Made by a program: the position numbers and the translations under genes | Notes under the pieces: model-generated | The model's input: the letters and a program-made list of their open reading frames with translations, nothing else | Told to the model about the DNA's origin: nothing | Database searches by the model: none | Shown: positions 11,229 to 21,242 of the stretch, one piece after another | Position numbering within the stretch: the stretch's first letter is position 1 | How the letters are laid out: each line of letters begins with the position of its first letter | Assembly: GCF_000003605.2 (NCBI RefSeq) | Contig: NW_003156738.1 | Span: 354,870 to 377,073, forward strand | Length of the DNA: 22,204 bases | Source: Saccoglossus kowalevskii | Taxonomy: Eukaryota > Hemichordata > Enteropneusta > Harrimaniidae | Reading direction: 5' to 3'

Positions 11229-11252
11229 CATATATATACACACACACACATA
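11229..11252. repeat. TA/CA microsatellite
   Basis: A short TATATA run passes into a CACACA run, embedded in AT-rich DNA. Confidence 0.9.
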
Positions 11253-11695
11253 ATAACAAATACAGTCAAACATCAGAGAACCCGTATTCGATTCTTAATA
11301 TAATTTAATATATTATTGTTTTATAAAAAAACAAAACTCTGGCTTCACGCAAGAGAAGCCTATACAGAAAACGCTTTTAAAAAATACTGTACAAACGAGT
11401 TGGTATCTCTTTGTAGGTTATGAGAATGACACAACTTCATATTTCAAATCTAATCTACTTATTGCAATGCCACAGCTAAACGTATGATATACATACATAA
11501 ACAATCAAGAGTTGCTTGAGCGTGAAAATTAAATCTACGATAATTTGAATTAAAACAATTGAGTTGTTGTATCAGTGGTGCGTGGGACATCCCACAAATC
11601 AGCAATCTTACGATTTTCAATCATTTGGTGTTTTTGGTGCTAAAAGCAAATATTCTGTGCCTAAATTGAAATATAAGTTAGTATTGTTGTTGTTC

Positions 11696-11720
11696 GTTTG
11701 TTTGTTTGTTTGTTTGTTTT
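11696..11720. repeat. (GTTT)n microsatellite
   Basis: About six GTTT units run from 11696 to 11720. On the minus strand they read AAAC repeats and lie in the expected 3' untranslated or flanking region of PTF1A. Confidence 0.95.
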
Positions 11721-11723
11721 AAT
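11718..11723 (-). terminator. Possible PTF1A poly(A) signal ATTAAA
   Basis: On the minus strand ATTAAA occurs about 262 bases after the PTF1A stop codon, just before the AAAC repeat. I saw no AATAAA between the stop and this point. ATTAAA is the usual second-choice hexamer. The call is weak because such hexamers are frequent in AT-rich DNA. Confidence 0.25.
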
Positions 11724-11984
11724 TGTTGACGGTGTGATGATGATGTTTCAAGCTGGAGCTGGTCTTGTCCGAGGATGTAGGCAGGAATAGGCAGAATAAG
11801 TTTTAACTATCGTTTGTTTCTAGCACACCCTTGCTTGATGCTCGACAATACTCGACAGTATCGGTGGTTAGCAAATGAAAGACCATGCGATATCATTTCA
11901 AGTGCTTTGATTAGAAGTCCGTTTCTTCTATCTATCGTTCTTTCAACCCCTCAACCGATTTTTCTCCCCCGTGGAGATATATCG

Positions 11985-13424
11985 TCAGACGACGAGCGTT
12001 TCTCGCGGACAGCGATCCAACTTGCCCTGTCTCGGATCTTCGGGTGTCCACACTTTAGCTATCATGGTGTTGTTGTGTCGCAGTGACTTGTTCTTCTCAT
12101 CGGTCCAGGACAGTGAATGCCCAGCGAGTGGCGGTAGACCATATTCCATATCTGTGGGTGACGGTGAACCTGTGAATCGGACAAAAAATAGAGATATTTA
12201 GATGAGAAAGTGAGATAATAATCACCATGAATATTTGTGATAAATTAACAAGCTTACGATCACTATCTGCTTTGTCTAGTGCGATGTAAGCGGTAACAAA
12301 ATGAAAGACCTCAAAAGGAACGATACACCGTAGTGTAGGGTAACGTGTTCGAATATGCGTCGCAGTTTACATCAAAATATATGGAATTACATTGGAACTT
12401 GGCGACTGTAGAAAAATAAATATTAGCGTGCGTATGGGAGGGAGTACGCCATCATATTTTGTACTCGGTAAGCTAAGAATGGTATCCTCCTTTCCGACAA
12501 AAAGAACACAATTCTGTACGAAAGGAGTAATTCAGGAAGGCGATGTCTAAACTAAAATGTGCGTATGACGATGGTTATTTCTCCCTCGGTTCGTAATAAG
12601 ACTGATAGAAACACACGAAATCATATTCACAATAAATTGCTACGTCAAGATTCATGTACCCTAATAATTTGTGGCTGGTAAAAAAAATAACGAGATTTTC
12701 CATAAAACCTGCACTACATTCTATCGGGCACCCTAGTATTTAGGCAATGCTACATTTCATCACGGCAAAGCATTAGTTACTGGTTTTACCGTCTGACAAC
12801 GATGTTGCCGTATTTGTATTAGCTAATGCCCCCTGACATGGAGCAGAACAAATTGACAGAGCTCTTCACTAGTGGATGCGCCACGCGCCCATCTTACTGT
12901 TGTCAAATGAGCCACCCTAAGATCAACTTGTATTCTTCTAACGTTACTGAAAAGAGATAGAGTTGAAAATGACGTAGAAAAAAAAGGTAAAGTGAATTAC
13001 CTCGATGGCAAATGATGATTTTCTTGGGTTGCTCTAAACAATTCGACTGTAGTGGGTCGTTCACATTATCGCCTCCTGTTGACACAAGTTCTGATAGGAA
13101 TCCTATGTATCCGATAGCTAGTCTCAAAGTGTCCACTTTTGACAGTCTTTTTTCATATGGAAGAGTCGGAATATGTGATCGGAGTCCCTCAAAAGCCTCG
13201 TTAATAGACTGCATTCGTTTTCTTTCTCTTTGGTTGGCTGCTTGTCGCTGTTGCACCTGCTGCACTTGGCATTTCTTTTTCCTACGTCGTTTCATGTTTT
13301 CTTGGTCGGGATGTCTTCTCTCGTAGGATGCTGCAAGTGCTTCATACGTGTTCTCGTCAAGGTCCGTAAAGGAGAACGATTGTCGGCTTTCCAATGGCAG
13401 GTTCTCCATAGCCACCAAATCCAT
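11985..13424 (-). CDS. PTF1A: PTF1A-type bHLH transcription factor, two coding exons
   Basis: This is the pancreas transcription factor 1 subunit alpha orthologue (Fer1 family). It is a nuclear DNA-binding protein that pairs with an E protein and recruits RBPJ/RBPJL to form the PTF1 trimer. In vertebrates it directs pancreatic and inhibitory-neuron fates; the role here is inferred from family membership. Coding exon 1 is 13424 to 13001 and coding exon 2 is 12169 to 11985, joined in phase 1 through a Gly codon at residue 142. The donor is CGAG/GTAATT. The acceptor follows a T-rich tract ending TTCACAG. The product is 202 residues. The bHLH spans about residues 60-113: basic region [12 protein letters not shown], then [20 protein letters not shown], then helix 2 ending [15 protein letters not shown] closes exon 1, as in vertebrates. 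Exon 2 carries C1 ([10 protein letters not shown], Trp163) and C2 ([10 protein letters not shown], Trp182), the RBPJ-contacting motifs. The ATG at 13424 has A at -3 and G at +4 and is the first ATG after the TATA box. The frame stays open upstream to a TTG but has no earlier ATG. The N-terminus is much shorter than in mammals. Confidence 0.95.
12170..13000 (-). other. PTF1A: PTF1A intron, phase 1, 831 bp
   Basis: The intron begins GTAATT (13000 downwards) and ends TTCACAG (to 12170) after a pyrimidine-rich tract. It sits directly after the CHRG codons, where the vertebrate PTF1A intron also lies. Removing it joins exon 1 in frame to SPSPTD...[13 protein letters not shown]. If retained, the frame runs 31 residues into the intron and stops at 12903, giving a 173-residue protein with the bHLH but without C1 and C2. 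I recognised nothing else inside it. Confidence 0.9.
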
Positions 13425-13580
13425 CTTACCTCGATATAGATAAGCCAGTGTTGCAGTCGGTGAGTCGTTTTTTTTTAACAAGTGCGCGATGTGACAGTAT
13501 GTGAGATGGTGCCTGCGTTTCGATGTCCACGAGTCGACTGCTGGTTGGCTTCTGGCGATGCAGTCGTCACGCGTAGCTCG

Positions 13581-13661
13581 CTATATCTTTAGCAAAACAA
13601 GCAAAACGCGTACTTGCAGGGGCGTGTGTGTCAATCAGTCGGACCAATGACCAATCAGGTG
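13581..13661 (-). promoter_or_regulatory. CCAAT/E-box cluster and weak TATA-like element before PTF1A
   Basis: Two CCAAT boxes lie seven bases apart (13644-13648 and 13651-13655), and the second abuts the E-box CAGGTG (13656-13661). On the minus strand this reads CACCTGATTGGTCATTGG. About 60 bp nearer the gene is AAAGATATAG (13590-13581), a weak TATA-like sequence. If transcription began near 13550, the CCAAT boxes would sit at about -95 to -105, a normal NF-Y position. The E-box could allow autoregulation by PTF1A itself. This is inference from motif spacing. Confidence 0.4.
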
Positions 13662-13692
13662 ACGCTCCGTCCAAAAAACTATCCAGGCGTAT

Positions 13693-13714
13693 TGCGCCTG
13701 CGCAGCGTTATATA
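13693..13714 (-). promoter_or_regulatory. TATA box with adjacent NRF1-like site before PTF1A
   Basis: On the minus strand TCTATATAACG places a consensus TATATAA at 13714-13708, about 285 bp before the start codon. TGCGCAGGCGCA at 13704-13693 fits the NRF1 consensus. A start site near 13680 would be at the right distance. No ATG occurs on the minus strand between this TATA box and the ATG at 13424, which fits a 5' leader. The CCAAT pair would then lie within the leader, so two alternative core promoters must be considered. Confidence 0.5.
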
Positions 13715-14381
13715 GACCGCCTCACAACAGCTACATCACTATATTTTTAAATAGGCTTTCTTGTTCCACTTGTTTCGGGCCTTTTAAATTGTGTGTTACT
13801 CACGTCGCACCTTGCGTGACATTGGAAATAATTGTATGCTATAATAACAACACTTGCTTTTTTGAATTAGACAGATCTATTAATAGAACATCGTCCGAGG
13901 ATTGTTTCCATGATGGATCTCATACTCCAGTGGAAATCATGTATGAAATCTTGCCTGTGTTAGTGGGAGTTTATCATTCGCCTATAGACTATCTGTGTAC
14001 GGTTATTTTGGACTCTTAATAGGTTATTCTTAATTCAGCTCAACATAACACGTACATGGTCCTTCCGTCCGATATTCAGAAATCAGTTGATCCAGTCTTC
14101 TTTTTTGTATTACAGACAATCTGAATCCATACATCTAATATATATATATATACATGTATATTCCTTTCTAGATATATATAATATGTAATGAAACACATTA
14201 CGTCCGGTTGTGGGGGGAATGATCCCCTCTCCTTTCGCTGAGCCTGCCTAGAAGTGGTAACATGCGATCGAGTTCGGATTAATGACGTTGGCATATGAGT
14301 GCATTGTTCAGGGCGTACGCTCTGACACGCGAAACAACTTACTGGGGTGTGCCTTGAACATTAGACAACTTGTACTAAGTG
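13715..14381. other. Upstream flank of PTF1A, no gene recognised
   Basis: Short open frames only. It includes a TA microsatellite (about 14138-14151) and AT-rich DNA. No coding sequence was recognised, and it may contain proximal control DNA of PTF1A. Confidence 0.55.
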
Positions 14382-14418
14382 TGGAATGGTGCATTCCAGC
14401 AACCGTTGCCATGGGAAC
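14382..14418. promoter_or_regulatory. Inverted TEAD sites beside an RFX X-box
   Basis: TGGAATG (14382-14388) and CATTCCA (14392-14398) are exact inverted copies three bases apart. Each is a full TEAD (M-CAT) core. Six bases further on, GTTGCCATGGGAAC (14405-14418) fits the X-box consensus GTHNYYATRRNAAC for RFX factors at every position, and its right half also contains an RBPJ-like TGGGAA. The whole 37-bp block lies about 1 kb upstream of the PTF1A start codon. It is a candidate enhancer module; binding and target are inferred. Confidence 0.4.
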
Positions 14419-17400
14419 AAATCATTGTAGTTTAACCAAGGAAAACATTGATTTCCGAAAAGGAAGGGGCTTTTTCTTTACTCCGGATGTGATTTGCCAC
14501 TACCGTTAACAGAATTGAAAGCACTGCGTGTAGAGCAATATGGCTCATATGTAATTGCTTCTGAGGAATTGTAAACTGGTTTATATTACCACATATATGC
14601 ATGAAGAGAAGAAATCATAGTTTCGACCAGTTGCACAGATATCCGAACTCACAACGCGTAGATGGCTCAATACATATGTGTGTCAAAGCTGGACCCCGGT
14701 ACTGAGTGTGACCAGCGTCAGGTCGTTTCTATCGTCCTCGGGCGTGTCACGCCACGCGTCGGGAGTTTCTTGTTATCTATTAGAGATATGATAATATGTC
14801 ATACAAGGCAAATATAGTATTATTTATGGATTTTGCTTGTCAGAGAGTACCATCTAGACAACCAACTCCTTATACGTTCTATATAACCTCGAACCTTTGC
14901 CGTTGTCATGGGAGATGTGCCTTCCTACCTGCTATGGACAACAGAATACGGCGTATGACACTGGTGTGCGGTTCCTTGACGCGACGCTCGACAATTCACC
15001 ATTCACCATGCGTTCTTTTGCAAAAAAAAATACATCTACTCACCATGTTGATATACGTTTATTATCAAATTTATTTGTCAGAGTTTTGCGCTATTTAACC
15101 CTGAGAACCGAACACGAGGTAGCGACTCAAAACAAGTGTAGTTGATGGCAATTTTCCCCACGCTTTTATTGATTGATACCCATACTTAGCCATACAACAA
15201 ATAAAGTCCCATATTCCACACTTTAATATTGGATAGGGCAAACTTTGCTCGATAGCCGCTAAACCCTTAATTGTAATATTAATATTACAGTTTTCTCATT
15301 AATTGTTCTAACATCGTCTCGGTTTTTTCGGTGTGGTTTATATTAGCAATGGTTTATCTTTATTGAGGTTCTATATATAGATGTTATATTTATATATTTT
15401 TTGTGGAGAATGTAATGTTTTGCTTCAATCTACCGCCGTGGGTATACGTCACATGTGGCAAAATGTAGGCCTATGTTAAAATCAATATCGTTGAAGCAGG
15501 GTATAAACACGGCCTCGGGCCATCTTAGCCGTGTATGCGTTTATTGTACTCTTATAGCAGTCAATGGCCGAATATAACTGTTCTCTCAAATACGGTCGTT
15601 TGGGTGTGTTGGTTTGCTAAACACCGGGGTTACAGGTTGTTTTGACCCCGATGGAGACAGAGGAGAGAGAGAGAGAGAGAACGATGCACAGTGTTATTCG
15701 AAGCCGGTATATTGAACGCTAGTGGGCAAACATTGACTAAGAAAATTGATTGGTTGTCATTTAACAACGCGCCATATATATAATTAATTACTCTATTTGA
15801 TGTTTAAAGAAAAATATCTACTCCACATTTGAACCGAGTCGAATTATCTCGAAAACAGACACCGTTAGTGTCGTGTTATATAGGTATCGCCAGGACACCT
15901 ACCTCGCGTCGTGAAATATGCATCCTGCGACTGACCACGTAATTGTGTCTGCTTCTGAATCACATTTTAATTGATATAGGTGTAACCCAAGTCACGTGAT
16001 ATTTGGACCCCCGGAACGACTGATTACGATTTAACCGTAGACTGTATAGAAAAACGACGTGCTACTGCGATTCGTCTATACAATCTATGTTTTAAACAAA
16101 GTTCATGCGATTCAGTTGGGAAGTAGCGCCCGTCATCTTAGCAATGACGGAACTTGTCCTTGATTGTAGAGTAACCGATACAAAACTTCCCTCGGTCCGT
16201 TTTTTTTTTAACTGCGCCCTGTTATTCCATCACCGACAAATTGATCGGATGGTCTCTACCGTAAATTTTCCCATCGACACATACACTGTTTGTCCCGAAT
16301 GAACGGAACCTGTACATATAGACACTGTCAATTTTTTTTTTTAAATCTCCTCTTCATTGCTCAGTGGTCGCACGTATTTGATTTGAATACATGTTCCGTG
16401 TACCTTGTCACATTTCAATATTAATACTTATACTTACATCATATCATATAATATTTAGTTTTGGTTTAAATTATATTTCATTTATCAATAATAGGTTTCC
16501 TAACTATATCGTAAGTTGATATTATTATTTTTTTGTAAGATAATAGGGAAATTGGGCTGTTCAAAGTTGAAATGAAACCAGTAAGCGTTTTGTACGTCTA
16601 CCACTTAGACCACAGACTACACGCACGTGTCGCCATGTACGCAACGTGCACGCTATACGTGATGTGAAAAAATAACATCGACAAAGTTTGTTAAGTCTTT
16701 TTAAGCCAACTTGCCAGAAAGGGCATATCCCGAATCCCTCTTGTCGCCCGACTGTTTCATTCATACCACCTTTTGCACGCTTGGCTTAGCGTACTAGTCA
16801 ATGGTGACTCCCATGTCGCTGCTCAGACTGTACAATAACAAACGCCACGCTCGGCACTTCGGGGAATGAAATTCGCAGGGGTCAATGAAAAGTTTCTTTT
16901 TTTTTGTCAAATCACGTGCATGCGAATTTAAGACACGGTACGAAGTTAGTGGTCAGTTGATTAGAACAGCTGCAAACAGTATCAACTCCTTGATTTGAAA
17001 CGACAGTATGTTACTAAGGCCATCATCAGTCTATCGCGGGGTGAGGGTAAACGTTTCAAACAGCGTAACAGGAGCCCACGAGCAAGAAAATGCCCATCCG
17101 TGAGTTCGAAAAGCTGATAGACGTAACGCGTGTATGTTAGATGTGTTCAATTTCACTCCGGAATCGCCTTAGGGTTCGATTTCTACAGATTTAAGGGTCC
17201 CTTCTCGGTGACTAGAGATGGTTCAACGTTGATATACTGACAGTGCACGTATATTCAATACTACTATGCAGTCGGCGATGAATACATATCACACTGATTA
17301 TTACAGTACCAACGATCTAGATCTAGTTTGATGGAAATAACCACAACCACGCTACAGGAACTCCGATATAAGTCGGAATTATGCAAACTAAAACACCGAT

Positions 17401-17673
17401 CACGAAGTTCTAAACAAGCGAAAATCCAAAATATACTTAATAAAATCTGAGCTTTATATTGAAAATACAAATAATACCTGTTTCTGACAAATCTTGCGTC
17501 GATATGTCATGTTTAATCTTGCAGTTAGTGTTTTTATACCACCATGAAGATACTTTGTATGTTCTGTTCTATTCTATTCAATTGCTAAAATCCCGTTTCA
17601 TGAATGTATACTAGTATTAACTATATAATTGCATCTTATTTTGTATCAATATTAGTATTTACAAATAAATGCA
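14419..17673. other. Upstream DNA, no gene recognised
   Basis: I found no supported gene. The frames at 14796-15098 and 16105-16302 (plus) and 16561-16764 (minus) were read through and resemble nothing known. The stretch holds a (GA)n run at 15663-15681, a homeodomain-like TAATTAATTA at 15781-15790, and a lone TTTCCCA near 16267. Confidence 0.55.
15663..15681. repeat. (GA)n microsatellite
   Basis: A clean GA dinucleotide run of about nine units. Confidence 0.95.
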
Positions 17674-17687
17674 GTCACCATGGTGAT
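17674..17687. promoter_or_regulatory. RFX-like palindrome
   Basis: GTCACCATGGTGAT contains the 10-bp palindrome CACCATGGTG and follows the RFX X-box layout (two half-sites around AT), but the second half ends GAT instead of AAC. It is weaker than the match at 14405. Confidence 0.2.
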
Positions 17688-17689
17688 CG

Positions 17690-19880
17690 CCACGTATGCA
17701 TATACGTGCGCGTTCGCCTAAATCAAACGCAGACCGCGTAAATGGATCAAGTACGAATATTGTGGTATTGGCATTGGTTTGATATAGTGGTTGTCTGTGT
17801 TGTCATTTCAATTATAGACAGAACATTATTTCAAATATTGCAGACTGGGTTATATTTGTCTTGAACAATTTATACACAGTAGGTGAAATAAAAAATATAT
17901 ATCAAAACTATACCAAAAACAATGCAGTATCAAGTGAGTCTGCCACTAACAATAACAGGCCCTACTATGATGTTGAAGGCAGATTAATTAAAGGCCACAC
18001 TATCTAAATCTCTGTGATTTTCAATGAGCGCTTTTTGAAAAAATAAAAGGCCAAAGAGTACTTGCAAGTACTCGTCAAGTACAAGTTTTCGTCAATTTTG
18101 CGCGATACACTAAGATACATTGAGTAAATAGTACGACTATTGTCATTAAATTGTTTTTTTATAATACGAAATTTCGCCACATTGTTTACCTCCGAGTCGT
18201 TATTGACTGCATGATTACCAAATGTTGAGGGCGATATATAGATATACATCATATGATTATACATGTATTGTGATGTCAATTTCTGGTTTTCAATCGCCAC
18301 TATTGACCAACATTGAATGGTATTTATCTTTTTTTTTCAAAATTGAATATGTTGGTAATTTATTTCATGTTTCATGCAAAGTCCGATCCATGTCACGTGA
18401 TACATTGTCTGCAATTTGATTGTTTGTGGGGTTTTTTTTCACGATCTGAAACTATCTACAAAAGGCCAACTATTTCAAATAGCTGTTTGAAATACGGAAT
18501 TGTCTGAATTTTTCGATATATTTATATTAAAAATAGTTTGTTTCTGGCGTCCAGCAAAGCGGGTTCTTGTCGTTTATAGTTGCGCAAGGTTTCTAATTTG
18601 TTTCTTCAATGTAAAGTTTAGCGATTTCTCGTGAGATAGGAAAAGGTCAAGGCATTGTTATCAATATATCTCCAAAACAGTGCTATTACTACCACTCCAA
18701 ATTTTAAAAATCTGTAATCGCAGGAGTGAAACTGTCAGTTACGTTAATTAAAGGACAGTGGTCGTCACGCCGCGTCCTGTTCGACATGGGACTCATAGCG
18801 ACGTATACAACGCGTGTAATATACATTGTTTATTTACATGAAATTTGAACACGCGCTGCGCGACGACCGCGCGTTAAGTTTTCTTTGTAGTACCACCTAC
18901 AATATTTTGTTCTCATTAAAGATACAAGAACTATCCACAGGTTGTCTCTTAAGTGAAACAATCAATGTACATAAACATATTTGCCTTTAAAATACGAGGG
19001 AAATCAAAAAGTTCACTGTCACGTAGACTTTCGATGCATTTTTAATTAATTAATCAAGAGAAGCAAATGTTTATCAATAATTGAATGGATTAAAAGAATC
19101 ATTGGAACGGGCATAAATCAGAAATAAAATTGAAACAATTAATGAATAATTTATGTAATGATAGTTGGACAACGAATGTAAATGTAAATTTGTTGTTGAT
19201 GACAACACAGATTTGAAATGCATGGCATAACCGAGTGTAGATAATATATCTTTATTTATACATATTATATTTATGTATATTCCAGTTAACAAGGAGCATT
19301 TCAGTTTTTAAATTTGTCAAACGAGAGATAGTAAAATCGTGGCCAAACTTAAGTGGACCAACTTCAAGCGTCAACAATACTTACACTGGGACGGCTTCTG
19401 CCTCGTCGCGTGCGGTCTATTTACTTTGAACTATTTTTGTTAGATGAATGTATCTGCCTACTAATTACTAACATGAATAATCAAAATTTCCTTCAAGCCT
19501 GGCTGTCTTGCACTGGGTTACGCACAAATGTACAAAGAAGTGGCTACCACGCAATTTTTGGTGCATTGAAAGAATTATATCCCTGGTGACCTTATTTCTT
19601 TGTCATTTTACCCGCATAACCTAACGCCGCCTGGATGCTTCCGGCAACTTACAGCGAACAACTGCGACAAAATGAGCCCTCTATGATTACGTCACGAGAC
19701 TTCCGAGGCTGATTAAAACAAAACAACTCAAAACGCAAGCGGTATGACATTGAAACCAATACATTGTGTTATCCCAATGATGTCTAATACGTGTCTCTTG
19801 ACTTTCTCCATAAGTAGTATTTGAAATAAGATTCGTTTTAGTTCAAAACGAACACGTATTCCCATTGGTATTCATTCGGT
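17690..19880. other. AT-rich DNA, no gene recognised
   Basis: No coding sequence was recognised. A short CG-rich patch near 18840-18875 (CGCGCTGCGCGACGACCGCGCG-type bases) stands out from the AT-rich flanks but carries no long open frame. TTAATTAATTAAT near 19042-19054 is homeodomain-like, and TTACGTCA near 19689 is CRE-like. Confidence 0.55.
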
Positions 19881-20009
19881 TCAATACACAGTGACAAGCA
19901 AGCAGTTCGGCTCCACGTCGGCCAACGTCCCAAAGTCCATATTCACTGCTGGCACCTGTTGATCGTCAGAGGCACCGGCAGCCATAGCTATTCCAGTGGG
20001 AAATACTGG
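19881..20009 (-). CDS. Possible terminal coding exon, function unknown
   Basis: On the minus strand a T-rich tract ends in TTACCAG (AG at 20011-20010). It is followed by an open frame starting PVFPTGIAMAAGASDD and ending at TGA (19883-19881), 42 codons in all. The stretch is clearly more GC-rich than its surroundings and has a coding-like look. An internal ATG (19985-19983) has G at -3 and G at +4 and would give a 34-residue frame by itself. I recognise no family. It may be a last exon of an unseen gene further upstream on the minus strand, or chance. Its first bases include TTTCCCAC, so a regulatory reading is also open. Confidence 0.2.
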   Translation of the reverse strand, partial: PVFPTGIAMAAGASDDQQVPAVNMDFGTLADVEPNCLLVTVY

Positions 20010-20011
20010 CT

Positions 20012-20679
20012 GGTAAACATAAACTTGACATCTTACGCATGCTCCACAAACATTATAGAAGAAATTCACATATATATTGCGCTACATAAGGTCACGTTTG
20101 TACCACTAAAACGTCTGTCTGACTACATTGACCAAATTAGTAATAGTGGAAATACATCCTTAAATTTGTGTTAATTTATATCTTTGGTACTATTATATAT
20201 ATACTGTTTTTTTTTTAAATAATGACATAATTGTATTTTATATATTTGAAAAAAATTATCATTATTTTTCACGTTAAATTTCACGTGTTTATGTCCTAGT
20301 AAATAACGTTTCTTTCTTACTTACTTAGAAGTTTGAACTTTTAAAAATAAATCGAATTTGGCATTTGTTGACAAAGCAATTTTCAAAATGGCGACGTCAT
20401 AATGAGGTACACGTGTGTTTATCAGACGGAACTGAAACTGTGAAACACTGATTTTTAAATGAGAACAAATTGGGGAAAAAATTGGATGCCAAAATTTGGG
20501 AAAGATCCCGAGATTAACATATAATTGCCAGTCAAGACGCTCCCTCCTTAAACTCATCATAACTCTCCTTTGACAAGTTATTATATTAAAAAAACAGCGA
20601 TAATCAACGATAGACATTAATGTAAGCAAATAACACCGAATAAATGGAAAGGTAAATAGTACGTCAAATTATAGTAAAC
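20012..20679. other. AT-rich DNA, no gene recognised
   Basis: Open frames on both strands are short and AT-driven; one of about 102 codons on the minus strand (20321-20629) has no recognisable domain. AAAATGGCGACGTCAT near 20386 combines a YY1-like core with a CRE-like GACGTCAT. Confidence 0.5.
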
Positions 20680-20762
20680 ACGTACTGCGTGCGTGATTCG
20701 AACCTGCGCTCGCGTACGGCATCTAATCGCCTAGCTTCGGCCAGCGGGCTTCCCCCAAAAGG
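20680..20762 (-). mobile_element. tRNA-derived SINE head (Ser/Leu tRNA type)
   Basis: On the minus strand TGGCCGAAGCTAGGCG matches a Pol III A-box/D-arm of the serine/leucine tRNA type. About 30 bases later GCAGGTTCGAATCACGC contains a perfect B-box core GGTTCGAATC. In a real tRNA the 3' side of the T-stem would pair fully with GCAGG. Here two of the five pairs are broken, and no matching acceptor stems were found, so this is a decayed tRNA-related SINE head and not a working tRNA. The element's 3' end and target-site duplication were not identified. Confidence 0.6.
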
Positions 20763-21242
20763 ATGCTTAATAACCGAGTTTATATTACATGCAGAGACAT
20801 TAATGTCCAGCTTGGCGACATTGAACCTTACGAAACCAGCTATATCAATCATGTAACCTTGACGTTCAATTCTGTGTGCCCCAAATAAAAAGGATAGTAT
20901 TTCATCTGTGCAGTGGATGAAGGCAAACATGATGTGTATAGAATTAGTCACAAAAAGAACATAGACATAATTAGAAGGGAAAAAAATGGAACTAATTAAA
21001 TTTGACACTCGTGCGAGTTTAGACTGTGTTGCACGTTGCACGAGACGATTCGGAAGACAGTGCACGAGGCAACGCTACGGTCAATGACGAGTACTAGCTC
21101 GACGCTATGGGGGCGACTGGTTGCCTGACAATTTTTCAGGCGATGTTACCACATCTTAGCGACGCGAGTAAAATATACACCCTGGAAAACCGGATAAAAG
21201 CTTTCAAATTTAGTCCAATCATAGCTTTGGGAGTATTTTGAT
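20763..21242. other. Spacer between SINE head and LINE fragment, with a small hairpin
   Basis: No gene was recognised. GCCTGA (21123-21128) and TCAGGC (21136-21141) form a 6-bp stem with a 7-base loop. The right part, downstream of the reverse transcriptase remnant on the minus strand, could be the 3' untranslated region of that LINE. A frame that stays open through the SINE (20664-21065, minus) is probably fortuitous. Confidence 0.45.

Larger units (their letters stand above)
9253..11695. other. Intergenic DNA downstream of PTF1A, no gene recognised
   Basis: I found no gene. Open frames are short and on both strands. Contents include an octamer ATTTGCAT at 10777-10784, a T16 tract at 10950-10965, an AAAATGGCGG core near 11137, and a TA/CA microsatellite at 11229-11252. 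Part of the PTF1A 3' untranslated region may reach into the right end of this stretch. Confidence 0.6.

Noticed and set aside
12117-12135. CTCF-like match in PTF1A exon 2
   Set aside because: Two core positions mismatch, and the sequence is explained by coding for the conserved PLAGHS segment.
11814-12201. Plus-strand frames opposite PTF1A exon 2
   Set aside because: The conserved protein (C1 and C2 motifs) is on the minus strand; these frames are antisense shadows plus 3' flank.
13012-13439. Plus-strand frames opposite PTF1A exon 1
   Set aside because: They are antisense shadows of the conserved bHLH exon.
13425-13481. PTF1A start at the upstream TTG (13481), adding 19 residues
   Set aside because: TTG is not a normal start in animal nuclear genes, and the ATG at 13424 has a strong context and is the first ATG in the leader.
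20680-20762. Functional tRNA gene
   Set aside because: The B-box is good, but the T-stem has two broken pairs and no acceptor stem could be formed, so a SINE remnant fits better.
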